Positions 51,960 to 61,003 of a DNA stretch of 64,000 nucleotides are shown here, one piece after another (positions within the stretch are counted from its first letter, which is position 1; each line of letters begins with the position of its first letter). Location of the stretch: the NCBI GenBank assembly GCA_031291035.1, contig JAISLI010000017.1, forward strand, positions 1-64,000, written 5' to 3'. The position numbers and the translations under genes are program-made. The stretch is from Desulfovibrio sp. (GTDB lineage: Bacteria > Desulfobacterota > Desulfovibrionia > Desulfovibrionales > Desulfovibrionaceae). A model generated the notes under the pieces. The model saw only the letters and a list, made by a program, of their open reading frames with translations, was not told the DNA's origin and made no database searches.

Positions 51960-53330
51960 ATGGGATTTTTTTCCGCGGTGAAACGTATTTTCGGCGACGG
52001 GAGGCCGGCCGGAGAGACAGGCGGCGGGGCTGCCCCATCCCGTGAAAAAATCGCGTCCGTTCCGCCCGGTGCGGGAGCGGGAAATTCCCCTGACGACGGC
52101 GAGGCCGCTCTGGCCTTGCGTCTGCGCGAGGCGGAGCCCCGGCTCCCGGCCTGGCTTGCCGTTATTCTGGAAGGAGTGGATACAGCGGGTGAACTCTTCA
52201 ATGCGCGGCTGCTTTTTCTTTTGCGCGCCCTCGACGTGCCCTCGGGGGAAGCGCAGGCCTTTGCACGCGAGTTTGATGAATGGCTCGTCCGCATGGAATA
52301 CCGCCGTGTTGAGGAGTTTCGCTCCGAACTGCAATACCGCCTTGCCCTGGCCCTGGATATGGAGGATGAGGAGGACGAACGCAACCGTCTTTTTCTGAAG
52401 ATATGTGAAGGACTGGCCCGCACGCGGGAACACCTGACGCGCCGGCTGGACGCGCTTTTTTCCGGACACGGAGAGCTTGACGAGAAATTTTGGGGGAACA
52501 TGGAAGAACTCTTTATCATGGCCGACATGGGCTACGAAACCTCGTTTGTTCTCGTGGAACGTCTGAGGAGTGCCGCCGGGCGTGAAGGCATTACCCGGGC
52601 CGAGTTTGTCCGCGATCTGCTGCGCCGTGAGGTGGAAACGATTTTTTCCGCGCCGCGCCGCATCACCGCGGTAAATTTGCCGGAAGTGGCGCTGGTGGTG
52701 GGGGTGAACGGGGTAGGCAAAACCACGACCATCGGCAAACTGGCCCACCGCGCTCGTCTGCAAGGCAAAAAAGTGATGATTGCGGCGGCGGACACCTTCC
52801 GCGCCGCGGCCATTGAACAGTTGCAGGTATGGGCGGAGCGCTCCGGCGCGCTTTTCCACGCCGGGCCGGCGGGAGCGGACCCGGCGGCTGTCGCGTACGG
52901 AGCTGTGGAGATGGCTGTAAGGGCCGGGGTGGACGCGCTTTTCGTGGATACGGCCGGACGCCTGCATACCAAAACCAACCTGATGGAAGAACTGACCAAA
53001 ATTCGTCAGGTGCTCGGTAAAAAGCATCCCGGCGCGCCGCACCGCACAATACTCGTCATTGACGCGACAACCGGGCAGAACGCCCTGTCGCAGACAAAAT
53101 TTTTCAAGGAGGCCTCCGGCGTTGACGAACTTGTTCTGACAAAGCTCGACGGAACAGCCAAGGGCGGTATTGCCGTAGCCGTGGCTCTGGAGTACTCATT
53201 GCCCATCAGTTTCGTGGGGCTGGGCGAAAAGCTTGAAGACCTGCGCCCGTTCAACGGCGCTGACTATGCAGCCGCCCTGCTTGGGGAAAAACGGGAACAA
53301 CGCGAAATAAAAGCGTCTGGAGGCGGGTAG
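51960..53330 (+). CDS. ftsY: Signal recognition particle receptor FtsY
   Basis: A 456-residue SRP receptor GTPase that docks ribosomes making membrane proteins. The N-terminus MGFFSAVKRIFGDGR is followed by about 60 variable residues and then an acidic, charged stretch, and the NG domain occupies roughly the last 300 residues. Motifs: G1 GVNGVGKTTTIGKLA, DTFRAAAIEQL, G3 DTAGRLHTK, G4 TKLDGTAKGG. ATG at 51960 has AAAGGAG upstream; an earlier in-frame ATG at 51930 lacks one. It is followed 7 nt later by the sodium symporter gene. Confidence 0.95.
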   Translation: MGFFSAVKRIFGDGRPAGETGGGAAPSREKIASVPPGAGAGNSPDDGEAALALRLREAEPRLPAWLAVILEGVDTAGELFNARLLFLLRALDVPSGEAQAFAREFDEWLVRMEYRRVEEFRSELQYRLALALDMEDEEDERNRLFLKICEGLARTREHLTRRLDALFSGHGELDEKFWGNMEELFIMADMGYETSFVLVERLRSAAGREGITRAEFVRDLLRREVETIFSAPRRITAVNLPEVALVVGVNGVGKTTTIGKLAHRARLQGKKVMIAAADTFRAAAIEQLQVWAERSGALFHAGPAGADPAAVAYGAVEMAVRAGVDALFVDTAGRLHTKTNLMEELTKIRQVLGKKHPGAPHRTILVIDATTGQNALSQTKFFKEASGVDELVLTKLDGTAKGGIAVAVALEYSLPISFVGLGEKLEDLRPFNGADYAAALLGEKREQREIKASGGG

Positions 53331-53337
53331 GTCTCAT

Positions 53338-54903
53338 ATGTTTGTCAAAGTGCTGCTGCTCGTTGTTTTTTTTGTTGTTATGACGGGAATCGGACTCCAT
53401 TTCCGCAAACGCAACACCGATGTCGACAGTTTTGTGCTGGGCGGCCGTGCCGTCGGGCCGTGGCTGACGGCTTTCGCCTACGGGACGTCATATTTTTCCG
53501 CGGTGGTCTTTGTCGGATACGCCGGGCAGTTTGGTTGGAAATTCGGCATTTCCGCACTGTGGATCGGTCTCGGCAACGCCATGATCGGTTCGTTGCTGGC
53601 CTGGGTTGTTCTGGGACGCCGTACCCGCATCATGACGCGGCATCTTGACAGCGCCACCATGCCGGAGTTTTTCGGTGAACGCTTCTGCTCGCGCGGCATT
53701 AAAATCGGCGCTTCGGTCATCACCTTCATTTTCCTGGTTCCCTATACGGCTTCGCTGTATAACGGCCTGTCGCGGCTTTTTTCCATGGCTTACGGAGTGG
53801 ACTTCACCATCTGCATCGCGGCCATGGCGGTATTGACCGGCGTTTATGTCATTGCCGGGGGGTACGTCGCCACGGCCGTCAATGATTTTATACAGGGCCT
53901 CATCATGATCGTCGGCATTGTCGCTGTGGTGTCGGCCGTGCTGCTGGCGCACGGCGGTTTCATGAGTTCCCTGAGTCTGCTCGCCCGGGTGAGCGACGCC
54001 GCGGTGTCCGACATGCCCGGCGTATTTGCTTCCTTTTTCGGACCGGACCCTCTGAACCTGCTGGGCGTTGTTCTCCTCACATCTGTGGGGACCTGGGGAT
54101 TGCCGCAGATGGTGCAGAAATTTTATGCCATCAAGTCGGAAAAAAGCATCAGGAAGGGCACTGTCATCTCCACTGTTTTCGCCATACTGGTGTCCGGCGG
54201 CTGTTACTTTCTGGGCGGCTTCGGACGCCTGTTCGCCGACAGGGTGAATGTGGCGGCGGAGGGTTTTGATTCCATCATTCCGGCGATGCTCTCAGGCTTT
54301 TCCCCATTGCTCATCGGTGTCGTGGTGATGCTGGTATTATCCGCGTCAATGTCAACCCTTTCGGCGCTGGTGATGACGTCGGCCTCCACGTTCACGCTGG
54401 ATTTTCTCAGGGGAACCATATTCAACAGAATGGACGAGGCTCTGCAGTTGCGCGTCATTCGCATCCTGATTGCCGTTTTTATCCTGGTTTCCGCAATTAT
54501 CGCCATTATCCAATATAAGGGCGGCATTTCCTTTATCGCGCAACTCATGGGCATTTCCTGGGGGGCACTGGCCGGCGCCTTTCTGGCTCCTTTTCTGTAC
54601 GGCCTTTACTGGAGACGCACGACCGGCTCCGCCGTTTGGGCCTGTTTTCTGTTCAGCACGCTGTTCATGTGTTCCAATATCTTTTTCCGCAGCAACCTTC
54701 CCCCCCTGTTGCAATCGCCTATCAACGCCGGCGCGTTTGCGATGCTGGCCGGGCTTCTTATCGTTCCGCTGGTCAGCCTGTGTACTCGGTCCCCTTCTTT
54801 GCGGCAGATTGAAGCGATGTTCGCCTGTTATGACCGCCCCGTGACGGTGAGGGCGCAGGAATCGCTTGGTGCCCCGGCGGAGGAAAAGAGCGGCGGCGCG
54901 TGA
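53338..54903 (+). CDS. Sodium:solute symporter (SSS family)
   Basis: A 521-residue membrane protein with about 13 helices of the LeuT-fold sodium symporter family. The N-terminal helix and the FRKRNTDVDSFVLGGRAVGP segment, then YGTSYFSAVVFVGYAGQFGW, match the family core, as does the region GTWGLPQMVQKFYAIKSEKS in the middle. Members carry proline, pantothenate, sugars or short-chain acids; nothing in the sequence decides the substrate. The gene starts 7 nt after ftsY with a GGAGGCGGG site and ends next to a small DUF457-type gene. Confidence 0.88.
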   Translation: MFVKVLLLVVFFVVMTGIGLHFRKRNTDVDSFVLGGRAVGPWLTAFAYGTSYFSAVVFVGYAGQFGWKFGISALWIGLGNAMIGSLLAWVVLGRRTRIMTRHLDSATMPEFFGERFCSRGIKIGASVITFIFLVPYTASLYNGLSRLFSMAYGVDFTICIAAMAVLTGVYVIAGGYVATAVNDFIQGLIMIVGIVAVVSAVLLAHGGFMSSLSLLARVSDAAVSDMPGVFASFFGPDPLNLLGVVLLTSVGTWGLPQMVQKFYAIKSEKSIRKGTVISTVFAILVSGGCYFLGGFGRLFADRVNVAAEGFDSIIPAMLSGFSPLLIGVVVMLVLSASMSTLSALVMTSASTFTLDFLRGTIFNRMDEALQLRVIRILIAVFILVSAIIAIIQYKGGISFIAQLMGISWGALAGAFLAPFLYGLYWRRTTGSAVWACFLFSTLFMCSNIFFRSNLPPLLQSPINAGAFAMLAGLLIVPLVSLCTRSPSLRQIEAMFACYDRPVTVRAQESLGAPAEEKSGGA

Positions 54904-54941
54904 TTGTCAGCCCGGAATCGGCATGCGCGGAGGAAAAAACG

Positions 54942-55439
54942 GTGAAATGGATCACTCATCAGACAGCGGCCGTGGCGGCGGCTCTGGCTCTCAATCTGCC
55001 GCCGGAGGGCGTACTGACCGCCTGCGCCGGGGCCGTGCTGCCGGATATGCTGGATCATCGCCTCTCCGGCCTTGCCCTGACATCGCGCGGCCGACAGCGG
55101 GTCTTTAACCGCATCCACCGCGGCCCAACCCATTGGTTCGGCTGGTGGGCCGTCCTGCTTGCGGGGGGAATGACGGCGCATATTTCTTCCGCTTCGCAGG
55201 CAATGCTGACAGGCCTGGGTTTCGGCGGTCTGAGTCATGTGCTTCTGGATATGTGCACGCCACGGGGCGTGCCTTTACGGCCGTTTTCCCGCGCAGGGCG
55301 TCTTTCGCTTAATCTTTGCTCCACCGGCAGCCTGGGCGAATACTGCTTTCTGGCCTGTATCGCCGCCGCGGCGTGTCTTTTTCTGGGGGAGGATGCGCTG
55401 GCTATGGCGCGCCGGCTGGTGAGATACGGATTGTTCTGA
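54942..55439 (+). CDS. DUF457/YdjM-like inner-membrane metal-dependent hydrolase homologue
   Basis: A 165-residue protein with about four membrane segments. The motifs MKWITHQTAAVAAALALNLP-like start and LPDMLDHRLSG, HRGPTHWFGWW and GGLSHVLLDMCTPRG carry the His and Asp residues typical of YdjM/DUF457 proteins. GTG 54942 with GGAGG about 8 nt upstream was chosen over GTG 54900, which overlaps the preceding stop but lacks such a site. Function is unknown; the family name hydrolase is based on similarity only. It probably follows ftsY and the symporter in one transcript. Confidence 0.75.
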   Translation: MKWITHQTAAVAAALALNLPPEGVLTACAGAVLPDMLDHRLSGLALTSRGRQRVFNRIHRGPTHWFGWWAVLLAGGMTAHISSASQAMLTGLGFGGLSHVLLDMCTPRGVPLRPFSRAGRLSLNLCSTGSLGEYCFLACIAAAACLFLGEDALAMARRLVRYGLF

Positions 55440-55512
55440 GCCGCCGGGCCAGGACGGGAAGATTGTTCTGTCGCCGTTCCGAACGGTTGACAGTCCGCTG
55501 TTTTTATGTTTG

Positions 55513-55547
55513 GATAATACGAATAATTAAAATGTAATAATGTTATC
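55513..55547 (+). promoter_or_regulatory. Possible Fur/Zur-like operator upstream of the metal-uptake operon
   Basis: The AT-rich stretch starts GATAAT and ends GTTATC, with AATAAT and AATGTAATAATGTTATC inside, resembling a degenerate Fur box (GATAATGATAATCATTATC). It lies about 110-140 nt before the TonB-dependent receptor start. The region 55440-55654 has no gene. Low confidence because AT-rich DNA readily gives such matches. Confidence 0.35.
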
Positions 55548-55654
55548 ACTTCGACAAGATAAAGGATGATGGGGAATACATAAAAATAATTGATGATTTT
55601 TCCTTTGTAGTAACACGAATTTAAAAATTATTTTAAACCAGGGAGGAAGGCATC

Positions 55655-57871
55655 ATGAAAAAGCGCGGCAACCGCGTATTCGCACTGGCGACGGCATCAC
55701 TGTTCATCATGGCGTCCTGTCTGGCCCTGCCGGCGGTTTCTCCGGCCGCGCAGGCCGCCGACCCCGAACCGGCGCGGCAAAGCCCTCCTGAGCCGGTGGA
55801 GCGGGGCGTCGGCCAGGGCGGGCTTACCCAGGGTTCCCTGACCGCGTACACGCTGCCGCCCGTCACCGTTTACGGCGTGGCCGACCAGCCGCCCGCGGTG
55901 CCGGTGACGACGCGCTTCGGCACCCAGTTCAACGTGGTGACCGAGGAGCAAATCGCGCTCCAGAATTCCCTGGATTTTTACGACGCCCTGCGCAACGTGC
56001 CCGGCGTGATGTTCCAGAAAAAAAACATCATCGGCGGCCAGACGAGCCACAGCCTGTATATTCGCGGCCGGGGGGCCGGCCATCCCAGCCCCGACCTCGG
56101 CATCCTCTTTGACGACGTGCCCCGCTTCGGCGCGCTTTACGGCCAGGCCTTGGCCGACGGCGTGCCGGTCTACGCCTTGGGCGGCATGGAGATCTACAAA
56201 TACCCGCAGCCCTCGCGCTTCGGCTCGGGCTACGGCATGGTCAACTTCATCCCCAAATACATGACCGAGGAAGGCTATGAGCTGAAGCTGGGCTTCGAGG
56301 GCGGTTCCTTCTCCACCTTTGCCGAAAACGTGGGCATGGGCGCGAAAAAGGAGCAGTTTGACGTCTACGCGGCCCAGAGCCGGATATGGACGGCCGGCCA
56401 CGTGGACAATTCCGCGGCCTGGCAGGGGAGCTGGTACGGCAATCTGGGCGTGCAGCTCTTCGAGGACTGGAGCCTGCGGGTCATGAGCAGCTATGTGAGC
56501 GCCCAGACCGAAGCGCCGGACAGCCCGCTGACCGGAGGGCGCAAGACTGCGCCGAGCGGCAATTCCTGGCTTACTGACAGGTATGACACTTACAGCTCCC
56601 TGAGCACGGTGACCCTGGCCAACGACTACAAACAGGCCTCCGGCTGGCTGAAAGGCTATTACAACGACACCAAGTTCTTTCTCCGGGGCGAAGGAGCGTC
56701 CGACACCTATTCCCGGCAGCACATCCAAATGTACGGCCTGCGCGGCCGCGAAACCTTCTCCGTCTGGGAGGGCAGTGAATTTGTACTGGGTTTTGACCTG
56801 GATAAAACAGTAATGGAAAATTACCAGCTAAAACACACTCAACGTAATAGCGCAGGTGCACTCGTCCCGGTGGCTCGCGGCCAGAACAATCCCAGTACTT
56901 GGGACTTTCCGGACCAGACCCTGTTTTCCCCCTATCTGGCCGCAAGCCAGATGTTCGGCCTGGAAGACGGCTTTCACGTCATCCCCTCGGCGGGTCTGCG
57001 TCTGTACGCCCACAACCTCTTCGCCGACAAGGCCGCGCCGCAGGCCGGCCTTGTGCTGGGCTACGGCAATACCGACGTGAACTTCAACTACGCCCGGGGC
57101 GTCAACTATCCAAGCCCTGTGGTGCTTCAAAACTTTCTGGGAAACAAATCCCTGCCGTCCGGCTTTGACACCAAGGAGATAAAGCCTGAAGTCGTGGACC
57201 ATTTTGAAGTGGGGCTGACCCACAAATGGCCGGGCCTGTTCACCCTCGGCGGGACGTATTTTCACGATGACGGCAGGGACCGCACCAGAGCCTACATGAT
57301 GAACCCCAGCGGTGTTCCGGTTGGCGAAAGTTTCTTTAACACCACCAGCACGGCCAGATACGTCATTGAGGGTGTGGAACTGAGCGGCAGCCTGACGCCC
57401 GTGGAAGGGCTGGAGTTGTTCGCCGGCGCCACCTGGCTGAAAGCCCGAGCCAAGGGGGATGACGGCGTGGAGCGGGACAAAATGCCCTACACGCCGGAGT
57501 TCGCCTTCCAGGCCGGCTTCAAGTGGGATTTTCTGGAGCACTTCCGCCTGAGCGGCGACTTTCAGCACATTCAGGGCATGTACCAGGGTACGGTCTCACG
57601 CACACAGAATCCGGCCGTCCCTGTTACCGCCGTTGCCCGGCTGACGGACAGGGACAGGCTGCCGGACATCAACGTGCTCAACCTGCGCCTGGACTACATG
57701 TTCGACTATGAACCCTGGCATCTGGAACAGGGAAAACTCTACGTCGCCGTGGACAACGTGCTGAACGCGCCCTACGCCTATGCGATGGAAAAGGACGGGA
57801 ACACCGGCCCCAGAGACTTCTACTACATGCCCGGCACGACGGTCATGGTCGGTTTTGAGCTGAAATTCTAA
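55655..57871 (+). CDS. TonB-dependent outer-membrane receptor, probably for a metal complex
   Basis: A 738-residue outer-membrane barrel with a signal peptide (about residues 1-34) and the plug domain (TRFGTQFNVVTEEQIALQNS, ALRNVPGVMF, YIRGRGAGHPS; then VPVYALGGMEIYKYPQPSRF). The protein ends with the terminal Phe of outer-membrane beta-strands (GTTVMVGFELKF). The start has GGGAGG. It leads a tight six-gene operon with a metal-type ABC importer and its own TonB, so its cargo is likely a metal or metallophore. Bases about 56797-56910 are noticeably more AT-rich than their surroundings, in a region likely to be an extracellular loop. Confidence 0.92.
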   Translation: MKKRGNRVFALATASLFIMASCLALPAVSPAAQAADPEPARQSPPEPVERGVGQGGLTQGSLTAYTLPPVTVYGVADQPPAVPVTTRFGTQFNVVTEEQIALQNSLDFYDALRNVPGVMFQKKNIIGGQTSHSLYIRGRGAGHPSPDLGILFDDVPRFGALYGQALADGVPVYALGGMEIYKYPQPSRFGSGYGMVNFIPKYMTEEGYELKLGFEGGSFSTFAENVGMGAKKEQFDVYAAQSRIWTAGHVDNSAAWQGSWYGNLGVQLFEDWSLRVMSSYVSAQTEAPDSPLTGGRKTAPSGNSWLTDRYDTYSSLSTVTLANDYKQASGWLKGYYNDTKFFLRGEGASDTYSRQHIQMYGLRGRETFSVWEGSEFVLGFDLDKTVMENYQLKHTQRNSAGALVPVARGQNNPSTWDFPDQTLFSPYLAASQMFGLEDGFHVIPSAGLRLYAHNLFADKAAPQAGLVLGYGNTDVNFNYARGVNYPSPVVLQNFLGNKSLPSGFDTKEIKPEVVDHFEVGLTHKWPGLFTLGGTYFHDDGRDRTRAYMMNPSGVPVGESFFNTTSTARYVIEGVELSGSLTPVEGLELFAGATWLKARAKGDDGVERDKMPYTPEFAFQAGFKWDFLEHFRLSGDFQHIQGMYQGTVSRTQNPAVPVTAVARLTDRDRLPDINVLNLRLDYMFDYEPWHLEQGKLYVAVDNVLNAPYAYAMEKDGNTGPRDFYYMPGTTVMVGFELKF

Positions 57872-57918
57872 CCTGAGCGGGCCGTTCGTTCCGCCGGAGC
57901 GGACGGCCCGGAGGAGAT

Positions 57919-58542
57919 ATGCCCATGAATGCCGCAACGGAACGGGACGACCTGCGCCGCCGGTTTTTCGACCAGTCGGCCGAGGAATGGGAGAGCCGCA
58001 ATTATCCCCCGGAAACCAGGGCCAGGACGGAAGAGCTGATGGCGGGGCTGAACATCGCCGAGGGAATGACGATTCTGGATGCCGGCTGTGGGCGCGGCAT
58101 CCTCATCCCCATGCTGCGCAAACGCGCCGGCCCTCTCGCCCGGCTGATCGCCCTTGACGCATCGGCCCCCATGCTGGCCGGCGTCGCGGACAAGGACAGC
58201 CGCGCCCTCGCCCTGCACGCGCGGGCCGAGCAGATTCCGCTGCTGAACGACTATGTGGACATGGTGGTCTGCTTTTCCGCCTTTCCCCATTTCAGCGACC
58301 ATTCGGTGGCCGCCCGCGAGTTTCACAGGGTGCTGAAACCGGGGGGGACGGCTCATGTGCTGCATCTGGCCTCGCGCGAAAAAATAAACCGCCATCATGA
58401 CGGGCATCACGCCGTCCACGGCGACCACATGCCCGACGAAAACGCCATGCGCGCCCTGTTCGCCGGGGCCGGGTTCATCGGCCTCGCCCTGCAGGAGAAC
58501 GCCGATCGGTATTGTTTTTCCGCCCGCAAAAAGGGGGTCTGA
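57919..58542 (+). CDS. SAM-dependent methyltransferase in the metal-uptake operon
   Basis: A 207-residue class I methyltransferase of the UbiE-like type; motif I is ILDAGCGRGILIPML near residues 52-66 and post-motif is EFHRVLKPGGTAHVLHLASR near 134-153. Residues 159-170 are unusually His-rich (HHDGHHAVHGDH) and could bind metal. GGAGGAGAT precedes ATG 57919. It sits between the TonB receptor and the binding-protein gene, 1 nt before the latter. Its substrate is unknown: modification of a metal chelator is one idea. Confidence 0.8.
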   Translation: MPMNAATERDDLRRRFFDQSAEEWESRNYPPETRARTEELMAGLNIAEGMTILDAGCGRGILIPMLRKRAGPLARLIALDASAPMLAGVADKDSRALALHARAEQIPLLNDYVDMVVCFSAFPHFSDHSVAAREFHRVLKPGGTAHVLHLASREKINRHHDGHHAVHGDHMPDENAMRALFAGAGFIGLALQENADRYCFSARKKGV

Positions 58543-58543
58543 C

Positions 58544-59374
58544 ATGGCGCGACGTCTGCTGCTCCTGCCGCTGCTGGCGGCCCTGCTGCTTCCGGCGCTG
58601 CCCCGCGACGGGCGGGCCGAAGCGCCCGCCCTGAAAATCGTGGCCGGAACTTCCCTGATTGAGGACATCGTGCGGGATCTCACGGACGGGCGGGCGGAGA
58701 TGATAACTCTTGTCGCCGGTTCCTCCTGCCCCGGACACGACAACGCCAATCCCGCCGATTTCGTGTTCGCCGCCAAGGCCGACGCGATGCTGATTCACGC
58801 CTTTCAGCGCGACATGCCCCAGACGGCCGGTTTGCTGGAGACCGGCAAACCCGGCGGGATACGTCTTGAAGTCATAGAGGCCGGGGGTTCCTGGCTTGTG
58901 CCTGAAGTGCAGCGAAAGGCGACGCGCGCCGTCGCGGAGGTTCTGGCCCGTCTCTCCCCCGGGGCGGCGCCGGACATCAATAAAAGGGCCGAAACGCGCC
59001 TGGCCGGGATCACGCGGGCGGAAGCCGAAGCCCTGTCCGGACTGGCGGCGCTCAAAAATACGCCTGTGGTCGTCGCCGACACGCAGTCGGAATTCGTCCG
59101 CTGGGCCGGCTTCACCGTGCTGGAAGCCTACAGGCGCTCCGGGGAAATGACGGCCAGGGATGTGGCGAATCTGGTGGACGCCCTGCGCGGGCGGAAAATA
59201 GCCGGGGTGGTTGACAACCTCCAGAGCGGCGCGGACGTCGGGTTGCCCCTGGCTCTGGAGCTGAAAGTTCCGCATGTGGTACTTTCCAATTTCCCCGGTT
59301 CCGACGGGGACGTGCCGGACTACTTCAGCCTGCTGCGGCGCAACGTGAGCCGGCTGGCCGGCCTGACCGGGTGA
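58544..59374 (+). CDS. Metal ABC transporter substrate-binding protein (ZnuA/TroA-type, cluster A-I)
   Basis: A 276-residue exported protein with a signal peptide (about residues 1-24). It has the two-lobed A-I architecture, beginning APALKIVAGTSLIEDIV. In place of the PHxYEP-type metal site of ZnuA it has SSCPGHDNANPADF (Cys62, His65), with another candidate His85 in LIHAFQR. It lacks the His-rich loop of zinc-specific members, so zinc is not a safe guess. Start ATG overlaps the methyltransferase end by 1 nt spacing. It would pass metal to the ATPase/permease pair that follows. Confidence 0.85.
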   Translation: MARRLLLLPLLAALLLPALPRDGRAEAPALKIVAGTSLIEDIVRDLTDGRAEMITLVAGSSCPGHDNANPADFVFAAKADAMLIHAFQRDMPQTAGLLETGKPGGIRLEVIEAGGSWLVPEVQRKATRAVAEVLARLSPGAAPDINKRAETRLAGITRAEAEALSGLAALKNTPVVVADTQSEFVRWAGFTVLEAYRRSGEMTARDVANLVDALRGRKIAGVVDNLQSGADVGLPLALELKVPHVVLSNFPGSDGDVPDYFSLLRRNVSRLAGLTG

Positions 59375-59380
59375 GCGGCA

Positions 59381-60157
59381 ATGCGCCCTCCGCTGGCCAG
59401 GATACGGGATGCCACTGTGTTTCTCGGCCGCAGGCGCATTCTGGAAAACATAAACCTCACCGTCAACCCCGGTGAGTTCTGGACGCTGATCGGGCCAAAC
59501 GGCGCGGGAAAATCCACGCTGCTGGGCCTGTTCAACGGGCTTACCCCCTGCCGGACGGGAAGCGTGACCTACAACGGCCGCCCGGTCACGCCCAAAACCG
59601 CTCCGCGAATCCGCCCGAACATCGCCCATGTGTTCCAGGCGACAGACATTGATCCCAAAATGCCCATGAATGTCTTTGAGGCGGTGCTGGCCGGCACATA
59701 CAGCAGGATCGGCCTTCTGGGAAAACCTGGGAAAAGGGAAAAAGACTTGGCCGCGCGCGCCCTGGAGGCGGTCGGCCTGTCCGCCCTCGCCGGGCGTCCC
59801 ATCGGGCGTCTGTCGGGCGGGGAGGGCCAGCGCATGGCCCTGGCCAGAGCGCTGACCCAGGAGCCGGAATTTCTGCTCCTTGACGAGCCGACAGCTTCCC
59901 TCGACTGGCAGGCCCGGAGGGAGGTTCTCAACACCATAGACAATCTGCGGCGGCGGTACCGACTTGCCGTATTCCTGGTCACACACGACCTGAACGCGGT
60001 GTTCAGCATGGCCGCGAACGTGGCCATGCTGAAAGGGGGCAGGCTTGTCTGGTGCGGCCCGGTTGACGAAGCGGTAAATCCGGAACTTCTCGGCTTTCTC
60101 TATTCCGTTCCCATCACGATTGCCGCTTGCGGAGAGCGACGGGTGGCGCTTTTCTGA
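59381..60157 (+). CDS. Metal ABC transporter ATPase (ZnuC-like)
   Basis: A 258-residue ATPase with Walker A LIGPNGAGKSTLLGLFNG, signature GRLSGGEGQRMALARAL and Walker B FLLLDEPTASLD, then the H-loop VFLVTHDLNAVFSM. It belongs to the metal-chelate type family. It is 6 nt after the binding-protein gene and 6 nt before the permease. The C-terminus keeps a typical regulatory tail but no extra domain. Confidence 0.92.
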   Translation: MRPPLARIRDATVFLGRRRILENINLTVNPGEFWTLIGPNGAGKSTLLGLFNGLTPCRTGSVTYNGRPVTPKTAPRIRPNIAHVFQATDIDPKMPMNVFEAVLAGTYSRIGLLGKPGKREKDLAARALEAVGLSALAGRPIGRLSGGEGQRMALARALTQEPEFLLLDEPTASLDWQARREVLNTIDNLRRRYRLAVFLVTHDLNAVFSMAANVAMLKGGRLVWCGPVDEAVNPELLGFLYSVPITIAACGERRVALF

Positions 60158-60163
60158 AACCGC

Positions 60164-61003
60164 ATGGAATCTTTCCTGAGCTACGAATTTCTGCGGCGGG
60201 CGCTTCTGATGAGCGTGCTGGGGGGGAGCGTCTGCGGGGCAATGGGGGTTTTTGTGGTGTTGTGGCGCATGAGTCTCGTCGGGATGTGCATTTCCCACGC
60301 AGCCTTTGCCGGAGCGCTGACGGGCCTCTGGCTCGGTTTCCCCCCTCTGGCCGGGGCGCTGACGGCAAGCCTCGGCGCGGCGGCGCTGGTGGGGCCGCTG
60401 GCCGACCGCCCCGGTTTCAGCCTGGACACGGCCATCGGGGTCATCTTTTCGCTGGTCATGAGCCTGGCCATGCTGGCCCTGGGCCTGCTGCCGGGCGCCA
60501 GAACTGAGGGGCTGTCCCTGATCTGGGGCAACCTGCTCATCGTAACGTCTTCCGAACTCTGGCTGATGGGCGGAGTCGCCCTGCTGCTCTTTCTCTTTGT
60601 CTTTTGTTTCTTCAAGGAGATTCAGGCCATTATCGGGCAGAGCCGGGCGGCGTTGGCTTCCGGCATGCCGGTGCGGGCGGTTCGCTATGCCTGTTTCATT
60701 CTCATGGGCCTTGTCGTGGCCTGCACGCTCAAGGCCATCGGCGGCCTTCTGATTTTTTCGCTTATCGTCGCGCCGGCCGCCGCCGCCCTGCAACTGACCT
60801 ACAGCCTGCGGATGATGTTCCTTCTCTCGGCCGCGCTGGGCGCAACGGCGTCCGTCGCCGGCCTGTGGCTGTCGTTCCGGCTTTCCCTGCCGACGGGCGC
60901 GGCGATTGTGTTGATCGCGACGCTCATGCTGGCGGCGGCCATGGTTTTTTCGCCAAAAAAGAAAACGTCCGCTTCCTCCCCGCCAGGTCAGGGAACTTCA
61001 TGA
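60164..61003 (+). CDS. Metal ABC transporter permease (ZnuB-like, ABC-3 family)
   Basis: A 279-residue membrane protein with eight or nine helices and the ABC-3 pattern: FLRRALLMSVLGGSVCGAMG near the start and FSLIVAPAAAALQLTYSLRM in the middle. It forms the membrane channel for the operon's binding protein and ATPase. Its stop codon overlaps the tonB start by 4 nt (ATGA), which ties the outer-membrane energising protein directly to the transporter. Confidence 0.92.
   Translation: MESFLSYEFLRRALLMSVLGGSVCGAMGVFVVLWRMSLVGMCISHAAFAGALTGLWLGFPPLAGALTASLGAAALVGPLADRPGFSLDTAIGVIFSLVMSLAMLALGLLPGARTEGLSLIWGNLLIVTSSELWLMGGVALLLFLFVFCFFKEIQAIIGQSRAALASGMPVRAVRYACFILMGLVVACTLKAIGGLLIFSLIVAPAAAALQLTYSLRMMFLLSAALGATASVAGLWLSFRLSLPTGAAIVLIATLMLAAAMVFSPKKKTSASSPPGQGTS

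Noticed and set aside
58475..60793. A 772-codon frame on the minus strand across the metal ABC genes.
   Set aside because: Antisense shadow; the plus strand carries three standard ABC genes with ribosome sites and overlaps.
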